Of a stretch of DNA of 64,000 bases, positions 60,101 through 64,000 are shown piece by piece; within the stretch, counting starts at the first letter, position 1; each line of letters opens with the position of its first letter. The position numbers were made by a program, and so were the translations under genes. Below the pieces are notes generated by a model. The model did not search any database, was not told where the DNA came from, and saw only the letters and a program-made list of their open reading frames with translations. The DNA comes from CAVSJO01 sp963728445 (GTDB lineage: Bacteria; Gemmatimonadota; Gemmatimonadetes; Longimicrobiales; RSA9), in contig CAVSJO010000001.1 of assembly GCA_963728445.1 (NCBI GenBank), positions 186,001 to 250,000 on the forward strand, read 5' to 3'.

Positions 60101-60798
60101 CCGCCGTGCGTGACCACCGTCGCGCGGCGGTCGGCCTGCTCTGGTTTCCCGCGACGATCCTGCCAGTCAGCAATCTGGTAGTCACGATCGGAGTGCTCGT
60201 CGCCGAGCGGACGCTCTACCTGCCGTCCGTTGCCGTGGCGATTCTCGCGGCCGGGACCGCTGAAGCGGTCCTCGCCCGGGCCGCGGACGGCGCTCCGTCG
60301 CCCGTCCGGCGCGCGGCCGCCGTCGCGGCGGCCACGGTCATGATCGGCGCGATGGCCGGCCGGTCCGTCGTGCGCATCCCGGACTGGCGCTCGACCGACG
60401 CCGTTTTCGGGGCTCTCCTGCGCGACCGGCCCGACGCCTATCGTGGGCACTGGTATCTCGGTCGGAGACTGCGGATGAGCGGAGACCTGCAGGGCGCGGC
60501 GCGGGAGATGGAACGCGCCGTGGCTCTCTGGCCGGGCCGCCACCGGGCGGTGATCGAGGCCGCTGCCACGGCGGCTGCCGCGGGCGACGCCGCTGGCGCC
60601 CGGCGGCTGGCCGGTCTCGCCACCGAGCGGTGGCCGGCGGACGCCGTGGCGTGGCGGATCGCGGCCGCGGCCGCCCTCGACCAGGGCGACGTGGCGGCGG
60701 CCCGGACCGCCGTGGACGGAGGGCTCCGTGCGGATCCCCGGGACACGCTCCTGCTTCGCATGCGCCAGACCGTATCCGGGCTGAGCCATGCTCGGTGA
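57172..60798 (+). CDS. GT-C glycosyltransferase fused to a TMTC-like (DUF1736/TPR) transferase
   Basis: A 1208-residue, many-helix membrane protein with two GT-C-like halves. The first (1 to about 660) has the signature QYPPGYALLLAPAL and hydrophobic helices of PMT/GT-C enzymes. The second (about 690-1208) has the catalytic loop FAYDD (Asp699, Asp700), the DUF1736 segment VHPVHVEAVADVAGRAEL and C-terminal TPR-like repeats, as in eukaryotic TMTC O-mannosyltransferases. The reading frame is continuous, with no stop between halves; an internal ATG at 59149 could start the second half separately. GTG start. Acceptor unknown. Confidence 0.8.
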   Translation: MRRAVGLALLLAGGLPLYRFLDPARTGLPGASAVEVAEDCRSLALYGTVLILIPALLAGRYLRPETGRAAAERLAGWLLRPPLPAYALALAVVSTVLTATFSLLALGGRPDLIDGMVQLAQARLFSSGRLAGLGGPLAGAWTVQNALVTPNGWVSQYPPGYALLLAPALAAGVPWLVGPLLLGATSFFSALALHRLLAPRVLVARIAAALTAVCPFLIFLAGDYMSHVAAAALAMAALWCALRARDGAPAWAAACGAAGGLLLAVRPLSAVAVGAAPVLAVWLAARRAEPGWWARRLAWAAAGAAPFAAGLLAWNAHFFGSPFRFGYEAALGGHMLGFGVDPWGNTYGVREAIGFTAADLTTLGQYLLETPIPVVAAIGGWLLATRRMPVGSAVILTGALAPVLANAFYWHHGQFMGPRMLDESAPYWVVLCVLAAAGLVARAPAASAGVRFSPRVALAAALTAALSAGLLWLGPQRGAGYAAFRPSNRMSAPSPDAPALVFVHGAWTERLASRLAADGVRLDSVEAALRRNATCDVQRVVDAGAERQDPRLLYGRVGPSAPLAHGPPDAGVRIAAGKPFPAAGVCAAEAAADRHGVYPLAPLLWQGVPPGSAGGVVFVRDLGPAANARVLESLAGRTPWLLASRSPEALPVLQPYEQGMRLLWGTAVKRLDAVRAAALTGAVAAAVHAPALANGFAYDDVPLILGDPRLRAPMDFAGMLSRPYWGGTAAGGLAIWRPLTTLSFALDRAVFAFAPAGFHLTNILLHVCASALVVLLLARWFEPTAALVGGLLFAVHPVHVEAVADVAGRAELLSAVLVLGAALAWTGRRTSAAWGLAGLAVLSKESAVVVVPIYVLVDLADGRLQATSAALRRWLRETRVGWLGLVAVLAAWLSLRAAVVGGINPAVVHPVADGLGPLARRLTALQAWPVYARLLFFPRVLLADYGPRVIMPARGLTPGATAGLLVLIALVVGGVAAAVRDHRRAAVGLLWFPATILPVSNLVVTIGVLVAERTLYLPSVAVAILAAGTAEAVLARAADGAPSPVRRAAAVAAATVMIGAMAGRSVVRIPDWRSTDAVFGALLRDRPDAYRGHWYLGRRLRMSGDLQGAAREMERAVALWPGRHRAVIEAAATAAAAGDAAGARRLAGLATERWPADAVAWRIAAAAALDQGDVAAARTAVDGGLRADPRDTLLLRMRQTVSGLSHAR

Positions 60799-62692
60799 GC
60801 TCCGACGGCGCCAGGGCGCCGGCATCGCCCTCGTGCTCTCGGCGTGCGCCGTCGCCTACGCCAACGCCCTGCGCAACGGCTTCGCCTACGACGACCTGCC
60901 CATCATCGTCGAAAGCGACCGCGTGCATCAGCTCCATGGCCTGGCACGGCTCCTGTGGACGCCCTACTGGGAGACGTTCGGTCGGGAGCTCGGCCTGTAC
61001 CGGCCCCTCGCGATCCTCGGCTTCGCGCTCCAGTGGGGAGCGGCGGGTGGCGCGCCCTGGCTGTTCCACCTGGTCAACCTGGCGCTGCACGCGGCCGTGT
61101 GCGTGGCCGTCCTCCTCCTCCTCGTCCGCTTCGTCGACGCGCGCGCGGCGGTATTCGGCGCGGTCCTCTTCGCCGTCCACCCGCTCCACACGGAAGTGGT
61201 GGCCAACGTCGTCGGGCAGGCCGAGCTCTGGGCGACCCTCGCCGTCGTGTCCGCCTGCGTGCTGTGGGCGAGCCGTCCACACGGCCGGGTCGGCGCCGGC
61301 CGAGCCCTCGCGATGGCTGCCCTCTACCTCCTCGGCCTCGCCGGGAAGGAAAGCGCCATCGTGCTTCCGGGCCTGCTGCCCCTCCTGGACGTGGCGCAGG
61401 GGCGGCATCGCGAACGCGGGGTGGGCACGTGGCTGCGTGACGCGGCGCCGGCCGTGGTCTCCCTCGGAGCGGCGGCGGCCGCCTACCTCGGCGCCCGCGT
61501 CGCCGTGCTCGGCCACGTGACGGGAGGCGGCATGGCGCCGGCGCTGCCGTACCTCGCCCGGCCGGAGACCCGCTTCCTTTCCGCCCTCCGCGCCTGGCCG
61601 GAGTACCTGCGCCTGCTCGTCTGGCCGGCCGATCTGTCCGCCGACTATTCACCCGGCGTCGTGCTGCCCGTCGAGCACCTGACGTCGATGGCCGCACTCG
61701 GCGCCGCGATCCTCGTCACAACCGTCGCCGCGTCCCTTCTGCTCCCCCGACGTCCGCGGATCGGGCTTCCGGCCGCGTGGTTCCTGGTGGCAGTCCTCCC
61801 GGTTTCCAACCTGCTCTTCCCGATCGGCGTCCTGCTCGCGGAGCGCACGCTGTATCTGCCGTCCGTGGCCGCCGCTCTGGCGGCCGCCTTCGTAGCGGAC
61901 GCCCTTATGGCCCGGGCGACGTCGTCTCCGCGCGGCGCCCGGGACCGCATCGCCCTCACCGCCATGGCTGCGCTCCTGATCGCGCTGGCCGCGGTGCGGA
62001 CGGCCCGGCGCAACCCGGCCTGGCGAGACAACGACGCCCTCCGGGAGACCCTCATGCGAGATCATCCCCAGTCGTACCGCGCCCAGTGGCTCGCGGCCGT
62101 GCAGGCGACGCAGAAAGGCGAGCGGGCGAACGCGGAGGAGCACTGGCTGCTGGCATCCCGCATCTGGCCGTGGGACCAGCAGCTGCTCACGGACTACGGG
62201 GCGTTCAAGGACCGGGTCGGTGACCGTCAGGGGGCGATCCGCCTGCTCGAGCGAGCCCGGGCGCTCCGCGCGGGGGTTCCGCGTACGGAGGCTGCTCTCG
62301 GCCTGGCGTACTTCCGGGTCGGACGGTGGTCCGAAGCGGCGGATGCGTTCGACGCGGCGGAAGGCGTGACGGCACCCAGCGTCGCCTACGTGAGGCTGCG
62401 CATCCAGGCGGACATCCAGTCGGGCCGCTTCGATGCGGCGGCGCGACTCGCCCGGGAGGCTCTCACGACGCGGGCCGATGCAGGCGAGGCCGAGTGGAGG
62501 CTGCTCGGCCGAGCACGGGCAGGGCTCGGTGACTGGTCCGGCGCGGCGGCCGCGCTCGACTCCGCAGCGGCGCGCGGTGCCTCCTCCACTGAGCTGGGCG
62601 CGGATCGCCGCCGCATCGCTTCCCTGTGCGCCGCTGGGAGCGGAGTCCCGGAGGCGTGCGCGAGCTTCGCCGCCCGCGGAGGCGCCCGCTGA
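60788..62692 (+). CDS. TMTC-like O-glycosyltransferase (DUF1736/TPR)
   Basis: A 634-residue enzyme with about 10-12 helices and a C-terminal TPR region (VGDRQGAIRLLERARALRAG...; LGLAYFRVGRWSEAADAFDAA). The catalytic-loop diacid is FAYDDLPII (Asp35, Asp36) right after the first helix, and the family loop VHPLHTEVVANVVGQAEL follows. The YLPSVAAALAAAF and LAERTLYLPSV patterns recur in all three copies. TMTC enzymes move mannose from a polyprenyl-phosphate donor to Ser or Thr. The gene overlaps its predecessor by 11 bases and the next by one. Confidence 0.88.
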   Translation: MLGELRRRQGAGIALVLSACAVAYANALRNGFAYDDLPIIVESDRVHQLHGLARLLWTPYWETFGRELGLYRPLAILGFALQWGAAGGAPWLFHLVNLALHAAVCVAVLLLLVRFVDARAAVFGAVLFAVHPLHTEVVANVVGQAELWATLAVVSACVLWASRPHGRVGAGRALAMAALYLLGLAGKESAIVLPGLLPLLDVAQGRHRERGVGTWLRDAAPAVVSLGAAAAAYLGARVAVLGHVTGGGMAPALPYLARPETRFLSALRAWPEYLRLLVWPADLSADYSPGVVLPVEHLTSMAALGAAILVTTVAASLLLPRRPRIGLPAAWFLVAVLPVSNLLFPIGVLLAERTLYLPSVAAALAAAFVADALMARATSSPRGARDRIALTAMAALLIALAAVRTARRNPAWRDNDALRETLMRDHPQSYRAQWLAAVQATQKGERANAEEHWLLASRIWPWDQQLLTDYGAFKDRVGDRQGAIRLLERARALRAGVPRTEAALGLAYFRVGRWSEAADAFDAAEGVTAPSVAYVRLRIQADIQSGRFDAAARLAREALTTRADAGEAEWRLLGRARAGLGDWSGAAAALDSAAARGASSTELGADRRRIASLCAAGSGVPEACASFAARGGAR

Positions 62693-64000
62693 TGGCCCGC
62701 GTCGAGGGGATCGAGACGGGTGCGGGCCCGGGCAACGTGTTCCGCGGCGGCCTTCGGACCCGCGAGCTCACCCTTATCGTCCTGCTCGCCGCGGTGGCGG
62801 TGTACGCCAATTCCGTCGGGAACGGCTTTGCGCTCGACGATGTCTGGATCATCGCCCGCAATCGGCACGTATTCGCGTTCCGGAGCTGGCAGGAGATCTG
62901 GCTCGGAACCTACTGGCCGTCGAACGGGGTCGCCGCCGGGCTGTACCGGCCTCTCACCATCTGGCTGTACATGCTGGAATGGCGCCTCGGGGGCGGCGAT
63001 CCGTGGGTGTTCCACCTGTCGAACGTGCTCCTGCACGGGGTCGCGTCCGTGCTCGTGTTCGGGCTCGTCCTCCGGCTCACGGGAGAACGGGTGGGCGCCT
63101 TCGTGGGCGCTCTGCTGTTCGCCGTGCATCCGCTCCACACGGAGGCCGTCGCGAACGCCGTGGGGCAGGCCGAGCTCCTGTCGGGGGTTGGCGTGCTCGG
63201 TGCCTGCCTGCTGTGGGTCGGGCGCCCGGAAGACGCTCCCGTCGGTCACCGGCGTGTGGCGGCGGTCGTCGGCTGCTTCCTGGCGGCCATGCTGTCGAAG
63301 GAGATCGCCATCGTCCTGCCGGCGCTCCTGGTCCTCCTCGACCTGGCCACCGGTCGCGTCGGCCGTTCCCGGCGCAGCGTCCTCCGGTGGCTGGATCGGA
63401 CCGGATTCGCTCTCGCCCTCATGGTCGTCGCCGCGGCGGTCTTCCTGGCACTCCGGTTCATCGTCCTGGGATCCGTCGCAGGCAACGCCGATACACCGGC
63501 CGTCCAGGCGCTCAACCACGCCGGGCCCCGCCTCCTCACCGCATTCCGCGCGTGGCCCGAGTACATGCGACTGCTCTTCTTCCCGCTCCGGCTCTCGCCG
63601 GACTACTCCCCGGCCGTGATCCTGCCCGTCACCGTGCCATCGCCCTTCGCCGTGCTCGGTGGGCTACTCCTGATCGGGACGGCGGCTCTTGCCCTGCTGA
63701 CGCCCCTCCGGCCCGCCGTCGGACTCGCGCCCGCCTGGTTCCTCGTCGCCGTCCTGCCCGTCTCGAACCTGGTCGTGCCCGTCGGCGTCATCGTCGCCGA
63801 GAGGACCCTCTATCTGCCCTCCGTCGCCCTCTCGCTGCTGGTCGGGTACGCGTGGGCGCCCGCGCGCACGAAATTGCACGCGCTGAGGCAGGAGCACTCC
63901 CCCCGAGCCGCCCGATTCGCCACCGCCGCCGCTGCTGGCGCGGTAACCCTCGGGATCGGGCTCCTCGCCGTCCGGACCGTCGTGCGCAATCCGGACTGGC
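62692..64000 (+). CDS. Third TMTC-like O-glycosyltransferase (3' end outside window)
   Basis: The frame runs off the window after 436 codons. Its ATG overlaps the previous stop by one base (TGATG). It starts MARVEGIETG, enters a first helix and shows the diacid loop FALDDVWII (Asp49, Asp50), the VHPLHTEAVANAVGQAEL segment and LAPAWFLVAVLPVSNLV...AERTLYLPSV, matching the other two copies. The last residues (VRNPDW) align with the point just before the TPR region in the second copy, so a TPR tail is expected outside the window. Confidence 0.88.
   Translation, partial: MARVEGIETGAGPGNVFRGGLRTRELTLIVLLAAVAVYANSVGNGFALDDVWIIARNRHVFAFRSWQEIWLGTYWPSNGVAAGLYRPLTIWLYMLEWRLGGGDPWVFHLSNVLLHGVASVLVFGLVLRLTGERVGAFVGALLFAVHPLHTEAVANAVGQAELLSGVGVLGACLLWVGRPEDAPVGHRRVAAVVGCFLAAMLSKEIAIVLPALLVLLDLATGRVGRSRRSVLRWLDRTGFALALMVVAAAVFLALRFIVLGSVAGNADTPAVQALNHAGPRLLTAFRAWPEYMRLLFFPLRLSPDYSPAVILPVTVPSPFAVLGGLLLIGTAALALLTPLRPAVGLAPAWFLVAVLPVSNLVVPVGVIVAERTLYLPSVALSLLVGYAWAPARTKLHALRQEHSPRAARFATAAAAGAVTLGIGLLAVRTVVRNPDW

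Noticed and set aside
57526..60825. A 1099-codon frame on the - strand opposite the GT-C/TMTC gene
   Set aside because: Antisense shadow. Its translation is rich in Arg, Gly, Glu and Gln without hydrophobic core or motifs, whereas the + strand has clear GT-C signatures.

Overview
This is a G+C-rich (about 70 percent by eye) bacterial chromosome segment with tightly packed genes, many of which overlap through ATGA, GTGA or TGATG junctions. The content points to a diderm with an LPS-type outer membrane: TolC, HlyD and DHA2 export, a LolA/LolCDE-like module, many lipoproteins and a predicted outer-membrane barrel. A transcriptional-activator-domain regulator fused to a TolB-like module and a peptidase/beta-propeller/barrel protein are both typical of Gemmatimonadota. 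That phylum is my best guess, by family resemblance only. I see no rRNA, tRNA, CRISPR array, insertion sequence, prophage or replication origin.

Layout, left part. 1-1.7 kb: end of a sensor kinase and its NtrC-type regulator. 1.8-4.1 kb: an M6-like metalloprotease and a lipoprotein. 4.3-5.2 kb: a double UspA protein. 5.4-8.9 kb: DUF1206, SCO1/SenC, CtaG and a lytic transglycosylase, an envelope and copper-oxidase-assembly block. 9.0-13.6 kb: BlaI/M56 signalling genes with two matching operator-like dyads, two serine hydrolases and a tandem array of 27-bp hairpins. 13.8-19 kb: a small acidic protein, a matrixin-like protease, lipoproteins, and a LuxR regulator with a CHASE3-type kinase. 19-23.8 kb: a membrane-bound BTAD/TolB regulator, a PAP2 phosphatase and acetate kinase.

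Middle part. 23.9-26 kb: an eight-haem HAO-like cytochrome coupled to a membrane protein. 26-27 kb: ArsR and TrxC behind a perfect dyad. 27-30.3 kb: a YhfC-like membrane protease, an M20 hydrolase and a second PAP2 protein behind a sigma-54-like promoter. 30.7-41.7 kb: two export modules in a row, each led by its own TetR repressor. The first is LolA-like, two permeases, an ATPase and a barrel; the second is TolC, HlyD and EmrB. 41.8-49.8 kb: L,D-transpeptidase, a multi-CxxC protein, an alanine/sodium symporter, an EVE protein, a YqjE/YqjD-like pair and a phospholipase D-family protein.

Right part. 49.9-53 kb: a 1036-residue peptidase/propeller/barrel protein. Divergent from it, 53.3-64 kb is one coupled run: PilS-like kinase, NtrC-type activator, DPM-like glycosyltransferase, then three TMTC-like (DUF1736/TPR) GT-C transferases. 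The first of these is fused to a second GT-C-like module and the last runs off the window. This looks like a two-component-controlled O-glycosylation locus (lipid-linked sugar donor plus several transferases) and is the most interesting feature here.
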